Positions 33,219-42,814 of a DNA stretch of 64,000 nt are shown one piece after another. The notes beneath the pieces are model-generated. The model saw nothing but the letters and a program-made list of their open reading frames with translations, was not told the DNA's origin and searched no databases. A program made the position numbers and the translations under genes. Numbering within the stretch: position 1 is the stretch's first letter; each line of letters starts with the position of its first letter. This DNA is from Chloroflexi bacterium UBA6077 (lineage in GTDB: Bacteria > Chloroflexota > UBA6077): NCBI GenBank assembly GCA_002436065.1, contig DIXP01000065.1, positions 13,748 to 77,747 of the forward strand. The letters run 5' to 3'.

Positions 33219-34070
33219 CTACTCGATCCTCATGCCTTCATTCTTGTAGATGCGCTGGATCGCCTGGGGTATTCGCTCCTCGGCTCGTGGCAGCCCCTCG
33301 TATGCTGGGAACCTTATCTCCTGCAACGCTTCCTCCAGACTGAGGCCCCGACTGAGGGCATCCAGGGTGCCGTCGCGCACTGTCGTGAGCAGCTCGCGCA
33401 TCTGACCGATCAGCTCCGGGCCACCAACGTCGCCGTGACCGACCGCGACCACCTCCGGCTGCAGCTCGTCCAGTCTATCGAGGGCGCGCAGCCAGCCGCG
33501 CACGTCTGCGTTGCGGGTGACGGGGAAGACCCGATTGAAGATCAGGTCGGCCGCGAAGACGACGCGACGATTGGGGATCCACACCGCGACATCGCCGGAG
33601 GTATGGGCCGGCCCCATATGTATGCACTCCACCAGCATGCCACCCAGGTCGAGTTCCAGAGTGCCCTCGAAGGCCACTTCCGGAGCTACCACCCGCACCT
33701 GGTCCAACTCGGGAGCCAGGTTTGGGCGTGACGCCTTTGCCATTTGCACTGCCCCGTCACCTTCAGTGAGGAGACGCTCGCGAGTAAGGCGGTGGCTCAA
33801 GAGAACGCTCTCCGGCCAAAACTCCTGGTTGCCCAGGATGTGGTCGGAGTCCCCATGGGTGTTGAAAAGGTATCGGACCGGCTTGTTCGCAAGCTGCTGG
33901 ACGGCGGTCTTGACCTGGCGCGCCAGGCTAGGCGTGACCATGCTGTCGGCTACGAGGACGGCCCGCTCACCGGCGAAGATCACGCAGCTGCACATGTTGT
34001 TAGGGGCAGCGCATCGCCATATGCCCTGCCCCAGCGGCTGTACGGCGATCCTCAGTTCATCCGTTGTCAC
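33219..34070 (-). CDS. MBL-fold metallo-hydrolase
   Basis: This 283-aa protein has the metallo-beta-lactamase core motif NTHGDSDHILGN (His and Asp ligands, about residues 90-101), a downstream His (IHMGPAHTSGDVAVW) and a later GHGDVGGPEL. Family members hydrolyse thioesters, lactones or phosphodiesters; the substrate is unknown. GTG 34070 is preceded by ggagga. It follows an M24 peptidase in the same direction. Confidence 0.85.
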   Translation of the reverse strand: MTTDELRIAVQPLGQGIWRCAAPNNMCSCVIFAGERAVLVADSMVTPSLARQVKTAVQQLANKPVRYLFNTHGDSDHILGNQEFWPESVLLSHRLTRERLLTEGDGAVQMAKASRPNLAPELDQVRVVAPEVAFEGTLELDLGGMLVECIHMGPAHTSGDVAVWIPNRRVVFAADLIFNRVFPVTRNADVRGWLRALDRLDELQPEVVAVGHGDVGGPELIGQMRELLTTVRDGTLDALSRGLSLEEALQEIRFPAYEGLPRAEERIPQAIQRIYKNEGMRIE

Positions 34071-34143
34071 GTCGTCTCCTCCTATCAGGTGCCATAGATC
34101 CTCTTACTCTACCCCCAGCTTAGCCTTTGCGATTGGAGAGACC

Positions 34144-35406
34144 CTACACCGGCAGGACTATGATCTCCCGCTCTTGAGGTGTCAGCGACTCACAGCCCGT
34201 TGGCGTTACGAGCAGGGTGTCCTCCACGGCGATGGAGCCCAGCCCCATTCTACGAGTGTTGTTCTCCAAGTTGAATACCATTCCAGCCTCCAGAGGGAGG
34301 TCGTGGGACACCTTGAGGAACTCGTCCTCGGCGGTCTGCCACGGCGTCTGGATCATAGGAAGATCCCGAGGCTCGAGCCCCACAGCGTGGCCGAAGCCAC
34401 CGAAGGCCTTGATCGCACCGCTGGCAAGAGTCCCCTCGCTCTGGGCGGCCATGACGTCAGAGAACTTCACCCCCGGCCGTATCATGGCCATGGCGGCGTC
34501 TATGCCGTTGCTCATAGCCTGGAAGAGGTCGCGGTGGAGTTGTGTTGGCTCCCCCAGCGCAGCGCTGACGTTGGTGTCGGCATGGTAGTAGCGGTTGGTG
34601 CAGCCAGCATCGCAGTAGACCGAGTTGCCCGGCTGCAGTACGTAGTCGCGCGGCTCCCAATGGTTCACCGCCCAGGGACCGCAGGAGTTGTTGCAGAAGA
34701 CAGTCATGCCCCCGGCCAGCGACACCCCCGCTCGGTAAGCACATGACAGGTCGATCTCAGTGTTCCCCGGCACGGCAGCCTTGAGCAGTGCCTGGAACCC
34801 TTTCCAGTTGATCTCAGCTGCTTTCCGAAGCAGGGCGACTTCCTCGGGTGTTTTGACCATCCTGATATACCGGAAGAGCTCGCCCGCTTCCTTCCATTGA
34901 ATGTCTGGTAGTTCCCGCTGGGCGTATTCGAGCTGCGCTGGCTTCATCCCTGCGCTGTCAATCCCGATGACCCCGCGAGTTAAGCCTCGGTCTCGCAGCG
35001 CTCGGACTAACGCTTCGCCAGGCGACTTGAGACCCCTCTCCCGTGAAGTCAGGGCCATGTCGTAGAGCCGGAACACCTCAGGGGGAGCCTTGGCCGGGGG
35101 CGCCTGGCCTGGTTCCGTCGCTGGCCCGAAGAGGTAGAGATCTTCGATCCAGCTAGGCCATTGGGCCAGACACGATATGCTGCCCGGGCGATTCGGAGAG
35201 ACTATTGCGCCCGGGATATCCGGGTTCCTGGGGACCAAGGCATAGTATTGGAAGGCGAAGTTCTCGCGGGTATTGAGCCTGTAGACCCAGTGATGCCAGG
35301 GACTGCAGCCGCTAAGATAGGTGAAGTTGACCGCCGTCGTCCCCAGCAATACGTCGATGCCAGAGTCTGCCATGATGCCGAGGGCCCGCTCTCGATTGAG
35401 CAGCAT
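34144..35406 (-). CDS. M24-family metallopeptidase (Xaa-Pro peptidase-like)
   Basis: This 420-aa protein keeps the metal ligands: both Asp (VYCDAGCTNRYYHADTN), the His (GHAVGLEPRD) and two Glu (FNLENNT and GSIAVEDTLL). It probably cleaves an N-terminal Xaa-Pro or a related amide bond. ATG 35406 follows gaggagg and was chosen over an upstream in-frame codon at 35436. Together with the neighbouring TctC gene this suggests use of modified peptides or amides. Confidence 0.85.
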   Translation of the reverse strand: MLLNRERALGIMADSGIDVLLGTTAVNFTYLSGCSPWHHWVYRLNTRENFAFQYYALVPRNPDIPGAIVSPNRPGSISCLAQWPSWIEDLYLFGPATEPGQAPPAKAPPEVFRLYDMALTSRERGLKSPGEALVRALRDRGLTRGVIGIDSAGMKPAQLEYAQRELPDIQWKEAGELFRYIRMVKTPEEVALLRKAAEINWKGFQALLKAAVPGNTEIDLSCAYRAGVSLAGGMTVFCNNSCGPWAVNHWEPRDYVLQPGNSVYCDAGCTNRYYHADTNVSAALGEPTQLHRDLFQAMSNGIDAAMAMIRPGVKFSDVMAAQSEGTLASGAIKAFGGFGHAVGLEPRDLPMIQTPWQTAEDEFLKVSHDLPLEAGMVFNLENNTRRMGLGSIAVEDTLLVTPTGCESLTPQEREIIVLPV

Positions 35407-35522
35407 CCACAATCCTCCTCTATGCAGGGGATTCACAAGCTACAGGCCCCCGAATGGGGTTGCTGTGTCCCCAAACTCCTACCTCGTCGCTCACGATGAT
35501 GGTCTGTCTCTCGGACGGAACA

Positions 35523-36626
35523 CTACTTCTGAGGTCCCTCTGCCTTATTCTGGTCCATCATCACCTTGACCTGGGCGTCCGCCTCGTCCCAGTGAGCAGC
35601 GAAGTCCTTCGGGTTCATGTACCGAACCGACATCCCCAGATCGACTATCTTCTTGGTGAACTCGGGATCCTGGGTTGCCTTCTTGATAACCCCGTCCAGG
35701 ATATCCACGATCTCCTTGGGAGTACCCCCGGGTGCCAGGAGTCCTCGCCCCACAGAACTGACGATGTCACATCCCTGGGCCTTGAAGGTCTTGGCGCCCG
35801 GCGCGAACTCGCTCTCCTGGTTGTCCATAACCCCTAGCACGCGCATCTCGCCGGCCCTGATCGAGTCTCGCATGGGACCGGGAGATGAGATCATGGCGTC
35901 GATGTGCCCGCCGAGTAGCCCTGCTATGCTCTGAGGCCCGCTTTCGAAGTGGACCGCGGCGAACCTGGTACCAACTTCCTTCTCCAACATCATGAGGACC
36001 ATGTGGGTGGGAGTCATGTATCCATTGGTGCCCATCTTGATCTTCCTGGGATTCGCCTTGGCGTCGTCGAATAGTTCTTTCAGACTCTTGTACTGACTGT
36101 CGCCCCGGACGGCCAGCACCCACGGATCCAGAATGGCCAGCGAGACAGGCTCGAAATCCTTACGCCCGAAGTTCGCTTTCCGCTCCTCGTTCAGATACAG
36201 GAGGCTAATAGTGATGATCCCATTCACGCCCAGGGTGTAGCCATCCGGCTTGGCTCGTGCCACTTCCATCATCCCCACCTGAGTCCCCGCCCCTGGCTTG
36301 TTGACTACCTCGACGGGTGTTCCGAACTCCTTCTCCAAAGCTCCCGCCATCAGCCGCGCGATCAAGTCGTTGGAGTTGCCCGGCGCCCAAGGAACGATGA
36401 TCATGATCGCCTTGCCCTTCTGAGGGTAGTCCACCTTCTTGGTCTGGGCTTGAGTGGGCGCGGGGGTTGCGGCCTGCGCCTTGGTCGGCTCCGCGGCCTT
36501 GGCCGGCGCAGTGGCGGCCGCGGGAGCGGCAGCGGACTTCGTTGGGGTGGGCGCTGGAACAGCTTGAGTGCATCCGGCGACCACCAGGCAGATGACAGCT
36601 ATCATGTAGATAAGCAGATGTTTCAT
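35523..36626 (-). CDS. TctC/Bug-family receptor lipoprotein (second copy)
   Basis: This 367-aa protein has a lipobox (VVAGC) and an Ala/Pro/Thr-rich linker of about 45 residues. The receptor domain (IMIIVPWAPGNSNDLIARLM) with the Bug hinge and KPDGYTLGVNG motif follows. It binds a carboxylate outside the cell. The linker and its DNA are identical to those of the receptor at 39452-40564, although the receptor domains differ at roughly half of positions by eye. A strong aaggaggt site lies upstream. Confidence 0.88.
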   Translation of the reverse strand: MKHLLIYMIAVICLVVAGCTQAVPAPTPTKSAAAPAAATAPAKAAEPTKAQAATPAPTQAQTKKVDYPQKGKAIMIIVPWAPGNSNDLIARLMAGALEKEFGTPVEVVNKPGAGTQVGMMEVARAKPDGYTLGVNGIITISLLYLNEERKANFGRKDFEPVSLAILDPWVLAVRGDSQYKSLKELFDDAKANPRKIKMGTNGYMTPTHMVLMMLEKEVGTRFAAVHFESGPQSIAGLLGGHIDAMISSPGPMRDSIRAGEMRVLGVMDNQESEFAPGAKTFKAQGCDIVSSVGRGLLAPGGTPKEIVDILDGVIKKATQDPEFTKKIVDLGMSVRYMNPKDFAAHWDEADAQVKVMMDQNKAEGPQK

Positions 36627-36694
36627 CTTTGACCTCCTTGTCCGTTCTGAGTGTGATCAAAGACCTTGTCGGCCGATATGGGGAGTCAAGCATT

Positions 36695-36749
36695 GGGATC
36701 AGTTCATCAGCAGGGCCGTCGAGGAATAGCCTGCTGATGAACTGATCCC
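36695..36749. terminator. 20-bp stem hairpin after the ThDP enzyme gene
   Basis: Arms 36695-36714 and 36730-36749 pair perfectly around a 15-nt loop. It lies 25 bp past the ThDP-enzyme stop and splits the long run of genes into at least two transcripts. Confidence 0.7.
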
Positions 36750-36773
36750 GCAGACTGGAGGATGCCGGAACCC

Positions 36774-38435
36774 TTACGCCGGCATGGCGATAGCGTCGAC
36801 ATCGGTCACCACATCGATCACCACCGGCCTGTCTGCGGCGAAGCCTCGCTCCAGGGCTGCTCTTAGTTCGCCTGGCCTTTCCACTCGTATGCCGAGGCAG
36901 CCCCGAGCCTCAGCCAACACTGCGAAGTTGGTGTGGCCATACCTCCAGGTTTCGTGAGACCTCCCCCGATTGGGGCCACCGTAGGCTTCATCTACGTTTC
37001 TCTTCGGATGGCTGAGGGCGTAATTGTTGTTCACTACCGTCACAGTATTCAGCCCCATTCGAAGAGCGGTCTCCAATTCGGCCGAGTGATAGTCGAAGCC
37101 CCCGTCCCCGATGAAGCAGAGCACCGGTCGGTCGGGGAGGGCGCATTTCACCCCCAGCGAGCCAGGGAAGGCCCATCCCAGGGTACCGGCACACCGGATG
37201 TACCGCTGATTAGGACTCTTCAGTTCGATGAACATCGCTCCCCAGTGGGCCGCGTGGCCTGTGTCTGCTACCACTACCGCTTCCGGGGGCAGGGCCTCGG
37301 TAATCTCCCGACAGAGCCGCTCGGGCCTGATCGGCACCGCCTCTGAGTTGACCGTCGGCGCCATCTCGGCTCGCCACTGGCGCAGTAGTTGCTGGGCACG
37401 CTCGACCCAGGCCGTCCTCTCCGGCGCTTGCGCAGCTACCTCCACCAGCCGCTGAAGGGTGACACGGACATCTCCCACCAGCGCTACCCTGACTGGGTAG
37501 TTCCTACCGATCTCCTCGGGATCGATGTCTAGCTGGATAACCGTTGTGCCCTGCCTGGGAACTTTGCAGTCCATGGTAGTGGCGCCACCGGCTCGGCTGC
37601 CCACGAAGAAGACGAGGTCTGCCTCCAACACCAGCTGGTTGGCGCACATGCGAGAGTACCTGCCCACGACACCGACCGAGAGAGGATGGTCGTCGGGGAT
37701 CGAGCCTTTGCCATTCAGAGAGGTGACGACAGGGATAGAGAGTCTCTCTGCCAGCGCCACCAGCTCCGAGGCCGCGTCGGAGGTCGCTACCCCTCCCCCT
37801 GCCATGATCACGGGTCTCTCGGCTTCGGCCAGGATCCTGGCCGCTTCCTGGACCGCGCCCATATCAGGTTCGGGTCGATAGGCTGGGTAGCTGCCGAACT
37901 GCTCCTCCAGGGCCAATTCCAGGTCGGCATTGCCTTCGATCACCTGCCCCCCTCGCCTGGACAGTTCCAGGTGCACGGGTGCAGGCGTCCCAGTGGTGGC
38001 CGATCGGAATGCCTGCCGCAGCAGGTCTGGAAACCTCTCCAGTCTCTCCACTCGGGCGTTGAACTTGGTGACCGGATCGAACATGGTGAAGTCTTCGATC
38101 AGCTGGTAGGAGTGCCGATATCTGGAGCCCGGGTCGGGTCCCCCCGCGATGGCGATCACCGGTGAACCCGCCAGGTACGCATCTCGCAGTCCGGCGGCAA
38201 GGTTGGCGGCGCCGACAGCCTGACCCATGCAGACTCCGGGTTTCCGAGCCGCCCGAGCATAGCCATCGGCCATGTAGGCTGCCCCTATCTCACTGTGATT
38301 GAGCACCCGGGTTATGCCCAGCTCTTCCATGTCGGCGAGAGCTCGATAGGCGATGCCGGGGACGAAGAAGACGTGGTCAATGCCATAACCCTTCAAGGTC
38401 TCGGCGAGCAGCTGGCTACCCGTCATGACAGGCAT
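36774..38435 (-). CDS. Thiamine diphosphate-dependent enzyme, acetolactate synthase-like
   Basis: This 553-aa protein has the three-domain layout of the acetolactate synthase/oxalyl-CoA decarboxylase family. The catalytic Glu lies in NHSEIGAAYMADGYARA (about residue 47), and the ThDP/Mg motif is GDGGFDYHSAELETAL ... VVNNNYAL (about 445-470). It would act on 2-oxo acids by decarboxylation or carboligation; the substrate is not clear. It is 10 bp downstream of the cyclase-family gene and may share a pathway with it. Confidence 0.88.
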   Translation of the reverse strand: MPVMTGSQLLAETLKGYGIDHVFFVPGIAYRALADMEELGITRVLNHSEIGAAYMADGYARAARKPGVCMGQAVGAANLAAGLRDAYLAGSPVIAIAGGPDPGSRYRHSYQLIEDFTMFDPVTKFNARVERLERFPDLLRQAFRSATTGTPAPVHLELSRRGGQVIEGNADLELALEEQFGSYPAYRPEPDMGAVQEAARILAEAERPVIMAGGGVATSDAASELVALAERLSIPVVTSLNGKGSIPDDHPLSVGVVGRYSRMCANQLVLEADLVFFVGSRAGGATTMDCKVPRQGTTVIQLDIDPEEIGRNYPVRVALVGDVRVTLQRLVEVAAQAPERTAWVERAQQLLRQWRAEMAPTVNSEAVPIRPERLCREITEALPPEAVVVADTGHAAHWGAMFIELKSPNQRYIRCAGTLGWAFPGSLGVKCALPDRPVLCFIGDGGFDYHSAELETALRMGLNTVTVVNNNYALSHPKRNVDEAYGGPNRGRSHETWRYGHTNFAVLAEARGCLGIRVERPGELRAALERGFAADRPVVIDVVTDVDAIAMPA

Positions 38436-38445
38436 GATGCAAACC

Positions 38446-39405
38446 TCACTTGATCACGATGGGATTGACCGGCGAGCCGACGCCACCGGTCAGCCGCAGG
38501 GGAGGTGCCACAAGCAGGAACTCGTATACGTTATCCTCGTCGCAGTCGGCCGCCAACTCTTCCAGGTCGAACATCTCGCCCATCAACAAGCCCATATTAG
38601 GAATCGTCACCTTGTGCCAGGGCTGGCTGATCGACTTGAGTTCATTCGGCCGGACCTCACATCCCCAGGTATCCATGGCGATGCCAGCTATCTCGTGGCT
38701 CTGGATCCATTCGCAAGTCCATAGAGAGAGGCCCGGGGCATTCCCGCCTGCATAGTCTCCCCAGCCGCCTCCTGCACGGCACCGCTTCATGTGTCCTGTG
38801 CGGATCAACAGCAGGTCCCCTCTCTCGATGTGCACACCGGCTTTGCTAGCAGCCTCATCCAGCTCCTCGGCAGTGATGGCATAGCCGGCTTCGAGATACT
38901 CCACTCCCTTTACGCGAGGCAGGTCCAGCAGAACAGCCCTGGTCACGATCCTGTCGCGGTAGTGCTCGACGCCATTCCTCTCGGCACCAAGGCCAGAGAC
39001 GAGGGCGCCGTCGTAGCCATTCCACATCTGGTCTTCCCATACCTGGTGGGCTAGGGCGTCCCAGTGGGTAGCGCAGTGGCTTTCCAGGATCACGATATCG
39101 TCGGTGGAGCCGGTCCCCTTGGGATTGCCCATAAAGTCCCCGGCCACGATATCTCGCCCGCTCCGTATCATGAACTGCATTGGATTGAACCGCCGGTTAC
39201 CGCCACCTTGCTGCGGCCCCTTCTCATCTAGAGGAATGGATAGAGAGAACACCTTCCCCTTCCGGATCAGGCGCGCAGCCTGGAGGATCTTCTCCGGGGT
39301 GATGTAGTTGAGGGTACCAACTTGATCCTCCGGTCCCCACTTGCCCCAGTTGCGGTACTTGTAGGCCAGTTCCTTTAATGTTTGCCAATCCTGGTCAGCC
39401 ACCAT
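38446..39405 (-). CDS. Cyclase-family (kynurenine formamidase-like) metal hydrolase
   Basis: This 319-aa protein shows the family's metal-binding signature HCATHWDALAH (HxxTHxDxxxH, about residues 104-114), a C-terminal catalytic region (SHEIAGIAMDTWGCEV), and no signal peptide. Members open amide or lactone rings, such as kynurenine formamidase and isatin hydrolase. It lies between a TctC receptor and the ThDP enzyme, suggesting hydrolysis of a cyclic or amide substrate after uptake. An aaggag site precedes the ATG. Confidence 0.9.
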   Translation of the reverse strand: MVADQDWQTLKELAYKYRNWGKWGPEDQVGTLNYITPEKILQAARLIRKGKVFSLSIPLDEKGPQQGGGNRRFNPMQFMIRSGRDIVAGDFMGNPKGTGSTDDIVILESHCATHWDALAHQVWEDQMWNGYDGALVSGLGAERNGVEHYRDRIVTRAVLLDLPRVKGVEYLEAGYAITAEELDEAASKAGVHIERGDLLLIRTGHMKRCRAGGGWGDYAGGNAPGLSLWTCEWIQSHEIAGIAMDTWGCEVRPNELKSISQPWHKVTIPNMGLLMGEMFDLEELAADCDEDNVYEFLLVAPPLRLTGGVGSPVNPIVIK

Positions 39406-39451
39406 TGGTTTTCTCCTTCGGCGCCCTGTACTTTCGGTGTCTTTCGGGATC

Positions 39452-40564
39452 CTATTTCTGAGCCTTCTCGGCCTTGACCTGGTCCAGGGTCTGTTGTGCC
39501 TGCAGGTCCAGATCGTCCCAGTGCTTTGCGTACTCCAGATTGTCCATGTAGCGCGCCGCTATTCCCGAGTCATCCATCTTCTTGATGAAGTCGTCCTCGC
39601 TTGTGGTCTTCTTGACGGCCGCGCTGAGGATCTCCACGATCTCCATGGGGGTGCCTGCGGGTGCGACGATACCTCGAGAGATCAGCGTCACTACGTTGTA
39701 GCCCTGCGCCGGCAACGACTTAACGCCTGGGAGATACTTGCTCTCCTCAGTGTCCGCCACTCCCAGGGAACGGAGCTCTCCGCTATTGACGAACGACCGT
39801 GTAACAGAGGGGCCGGCAACGCATGCGTCTGTATGCCCGCCCATCAGGCCGGCCACATTCAGTGGGCCGCCCTCGAAGTGAGCCGTTGCGAACTTCGCAC
39901 CGGTCAGCTTCTCCAGGGCGATGACGAACATGTGGGTGGGAGTCATGAACCCGTTGGTGCCGATCTTGATCTTCCCTGGTTGGTCCTTCGCCGCGTCGAT
40001 CAGATCCTTGGTAGTCTTGTAGGGTCCGTCGGCCCTGACGGCGAGGTTCGTGGGTTCCACGACCGCCACTGCCACGGGCTGGAAGCTCTTTCGATCGAAG
40101 GCTGCCTTCCGCTCCGGATCTAGATAGATGAGACTGGTCGTTGGCATGGAGTTTGCGCCCAGGGTGTAGCCGTCGGGCTTGGCCTTGGCCAGATCCGTCA
40201 TCCCTACCTGAGTGTTGGCGCCTGCCTTGTTGACAACTTCGACCGGGACACCAAGCTGCTTTTCCATGGAAGCCGAGATGAGCCGCGTGACGGTGTCGTT
40301 GGAGTTGCCGGGAGGCCACGGCACAATCATAGTGATCGCCTTGCCCTTCTGAGGGTAGTCCACCTTCTTGGTCTGGGCTTGAGTGGGCGCGGGGGTTGCG
40401 GCCTGCGCCTTGGTCGGCTCCGCGGCCTTGGCCGGCGCAGTGGCGGCCGCGGGAGCGGCAGCGGACTTCGTTGGGGTGGGCGCTGGAACAGCTTGAGTGC
40501 ATCCGGCGACCACCAGGGCTGCTGTGGCAAAAGCCGCTGCCAGGGACACAGATAGAGCCTTCAT
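39452..40564 (-). CDS. TctC/Bug-family receptor lipoprotein (third copy)
   Basis: This 370-aa protein has a lipobox (VVAGC), the same Ala/Pro/Thr linker as its paralogue at 35523, and a receptor domain beginning ITMIVPWPPGNSNDTVTRLI. It lies directly downstream of tctA and tctB and is therefore the most likely partner of that transporter. The extra receptor at 35523 may broaden the substrate range. Confidence 0.9.
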   Translation of the reverse strand: MKALSVSLAAAFATAALVVAGCTQAVPAPTPTKSAAAPAAATAPAKAAEPTKAQAATPAPTQAQTKKVDYPQKGKAITMIVPWPPGNSNDTVTRLISASMEKQLGVPVEVVNKAGANTQVGMTDLAKAKPDGYTLGANSMPTTSLIYLDPERKAAFDRKSFQPVAVAVVEPTNLAVRADGPYKTTKDLIDAAKDQPGKIKIGTNGFMTPTHMFVIALEKLTGAKFATAHFEGGPLNVAGLMGGHTDACVAGPSVTRSFVNSGELRSLGVADTEESKYLPGVKSLPAQGYNVVTLISRGIVAPAGTPMEIVEILSAAVKKTTSEDDFIKKMDDSGIAARYMDNLEYAKHWDDLDLQAQQTLDQVKAEKAQK

Positions 40565-40681
40565 TCCTTCCTCCTTCCGTACTTTCGCGTCTTGCGAATG
40601 TAGCCTGCGTCGCGCCGAGAGGCCTGATGGACCTGGCGCTGTGCAACTACCAGAAGCTTCGAGATAGTCAGGAATATCGCC

Positions 40682-42187
40682 TTACACCTGAGATGCCTGC
40701 CCTCTCGGCGATCTGTGGACGGGGAGAAATTGGAACAGAGGCGAGAGCAGGATGAGCACTGCCAGCGCCAGTAGTGCAGCCGAGATGGGTCTTGTGAGGA
40801 AGACTGAGAAATCGCCCTGGGATAGGTCCAGGGCGCGCCGCAACGATTTCTCCATCAGCGGTCCCAGGATCAAAGTGAGAACCGCTGGGGCTAGTGGGAA
40901 GTCGAGCTTCCTGAGGGCATAGCCAACGATGCCGAAAAAGGTCATCAGTCCTATATCGAAGGCAGCATTGTTGATGCTGTAAGCCCCGATCACCATGAAG
41001 CAGAGGATCAGGGCGAAGAGGAAGGTGTAGGGGATCTTGAGAATGCTCACCCAGACCCCGATAAGGGGCAGGTTCAGAATTAGCAGGAATACGTTGCCGA
41101 CGTACATACTGGCAATCAGGGCCCACACGAACTCGCCGTGCTCCCGGAAGAGGAAGGGACCGGGGATCAGCCCGTTCATCATGAAGGCGCCCATGAGGAC
41201 CGCGACGGAGGGTGAAGCCGGAATGCCCAATGTAAAGAGTGGGATCATCGCGGCGTTGGCGTGGGAGTTGTTGGCGGTTTCGGGGCCAGCCACTCCTTCG
41301 ATGGCTCCGGCGCCGAACATCTCCGGGTGCTTCGACAGCTTCTTCTCCGCGATGTAGGCCATGAAGGCGGCGGCCGCACCGGTAATGCCTGGAATAAGAC
41401 CGGCCAGGAAGCCGATAGCCGTTCCCCGGGCTATCGGCCATGCGGAGTCCCTGGCGTCTTTCCGCGTGAGGATCAGCGAGCTCATCTTTGTCTCGAAGAC
41501 CGGTCGGAGGGCATGCTCAGCGTTCAAGAGGATCTCGCCCACTCCGAAGAGCCCCATGATCAACGGAACGAAGCCGACTCCGTCCAGCAGCTCTACCTGA
41601 TCGAAGGTGTAGCGAGGCGAGCCCTGGACGGGGTCCATCCCGATCATGGCGAGAAGCAGGCCGAAGCTGCCCATCAGGAGACCCTTGACCATTGACTTCC
41701 CGGCCAGGCCGGTGACCAGGCTGATGCCGAGAACCATCAGTGCGAAGAACTCCGCGGGGCCGAATCCCAGCGCGAGTCGCGCCAGGGGAGGAGCGGCCAG
41801 GACCAGGCCCAGGGTGGCCACGGTGCCACCTATGAAGGAGCCGATGGCAGCGACGCTGAGGGCAGGGCCGCCCCGACCCTGCTTGGCCATCTGGTAGCCA
41901 TCGATGCAGGTTATGGCGGATGCCGCCTCCCCGGGGACGTTTAGCAGCACGCTGGTGATCGTGCCTCCATACTGGGTGCCGTAGTAGATAGCACAGAGCA
42001 TGATGATCGCGCCTGTTGCATCCAGTTGGAAGGTGAGGGGGATCAGAATCGCGATGCCCGCCGCCGGCCCAACGCCCGGTAGGACGCCGATCAGCGTTCC
42101 TACTATCGAGCCCAGGAAGGCGAAAACCAGGTACTGGGGACTCAACGCTATGGCAAAGCCCTGCATAAGGTTCTGAAGAGAGTCCAA
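40682..42187 (-). CDS. TctA-family large membrane subunit (second copy)
   Basis: This 501-aa protein has the TctA double motif: GVGPAAGIAILIPLTF (about 39-54), YGTQYGGTITSVLLNVPG (about 68-85) and GLIPGITGAAAAFMAY. It probably carries out carboxylate symport with TctB. The start is TTG 42187, supported by ggaggag 5 bp upstream and by alignment to the first copy. It is 10 bp from tctB. Confidence 0.92.
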   Translation of the reverse strand: MDSLQNLMQGFAIALSPQYLVFAFLGSIVGTLIGVLPGVGPAAGIAILIPLTFQLDATGAIIMLCAIYYGTQYGGTITSVLLNVPGEAASAITCIDGYQMAKQGRGGPALSVAAIGSFIGGTVATLGLVLAAPPLARLALGFGPAEFFALMVLGISLVTGLAGKSMVKGLLMGSFGLLLAMIGMDPVQGSPRYTFDQVELLDGVGFVPLIMGLFGVGEILLNAEHALRPVFETKMSSLILTRKDARDSAWPIARGTAIGFLAGLIPGITGAAAAFMAYIAEKKLSKHPEMFGAGAIEGVAGPETANNSHANAAMIPLFTLGIPASPSVAVLMGAFMMNGLIPGPFLFREHGEFVWALIASMYVGNVFLLILNLPLIGVWVSILKIPYTFLFALILCFMVIGAYSINNAAFDIGLMTFFGIVGYALRKLDFPLAPAVLTLILGPLMEKSLRRALDLSQGDFSVFLTRPISAALLALAVLILLSPLFQFLPVHRSPRGQASQV

Positions 42188-42197
42188 CTCGCTCCTC

Positions 42198-42674
42198 CTA
42201 CAATCCGAGATTCTTGAAGAACTCTATCGAGGATTCGGGTAGATGGACGTCCAGCCATTGGGTGAAGACGTAGTAGACGCCGAAGCTGCCGGCAAGGGAC
42301 ACCAGCGCTGTGATGAGCGGTTTCTGCCGGCCGAGGGCGATGAGGAGAAAGAGCAGAAAGCAGAACATCAGCAACTGGAACCCGACGGTTCCAACCAGCG
42401 CGGAGAAGAGCACCAGCGCTACGACTATCGAGAGGATCCGCACAAGAGCCGCCTGGCTGGGGATGAAGTCTTCCTCCATGTGCTCATCTGGCTGCAGTGA
42501 AACCTGGCCCAGCCAGATGGCGGAGAGCAGCATGAAGATGAGCCCTATCCAGAAGGGAAAGAAGCCGGAGCCGGGGCCCATCTCCGTGAAGAGGGTCAGA
42601 TTGCGCGCCTCCAGCACTACATAGAGGCCGATGGCTATGAAGACGAGACTCGCCGCCTGGTACACGCGTCGCAT
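42198..42674 (-). CDS. TctB-family small membrane subunit (second copy)
   Basis: This 158-aa protein has four hydrophobic segments and the GPGSGFFPFWIGL loop typical of TctB. ATG 42674 was chosen because ggggagg lies 8 bp upstream; the in-frame GTG at 42683 abuts it. It is the first transporter gene downstream of the IclR regulator. Confidence 0.85.
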   Translation of the reverse strand: MRRVYQAASLVFIAIGLYVVLEARNLTLFTEMGPGSGFFPFWIGLIFMLLSAIWLGQVSLQPDEHMEEDFIPSQAALVRILSIVVALVLFSALVGTVGFQLLMFCFLLFLLIALGRQKPLITALVSLAGSFGVYYVFTQWLDVHLPESSIEFFKNLGL

Positions 42675-42814
42675 ACGATACACCTCCCCAGCCCGGCTGC
42701 CAGCCGAGGCATTAACCCAATGGCACTTCCACCTGTATGCCCGGTTCTTGCCTGGAGAATAGCTCCCGTGTTCAGTTCTGGTCCCGCGACGGAGGTTGCT
42801 CTAAGCCAGGCTCG

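Noticed and set aside
42674..42683. GTG start for the second TctB
   Set aside because: It abuts the ggggagg site, leaving no spacing; ATG 42674 is correctly spaced.
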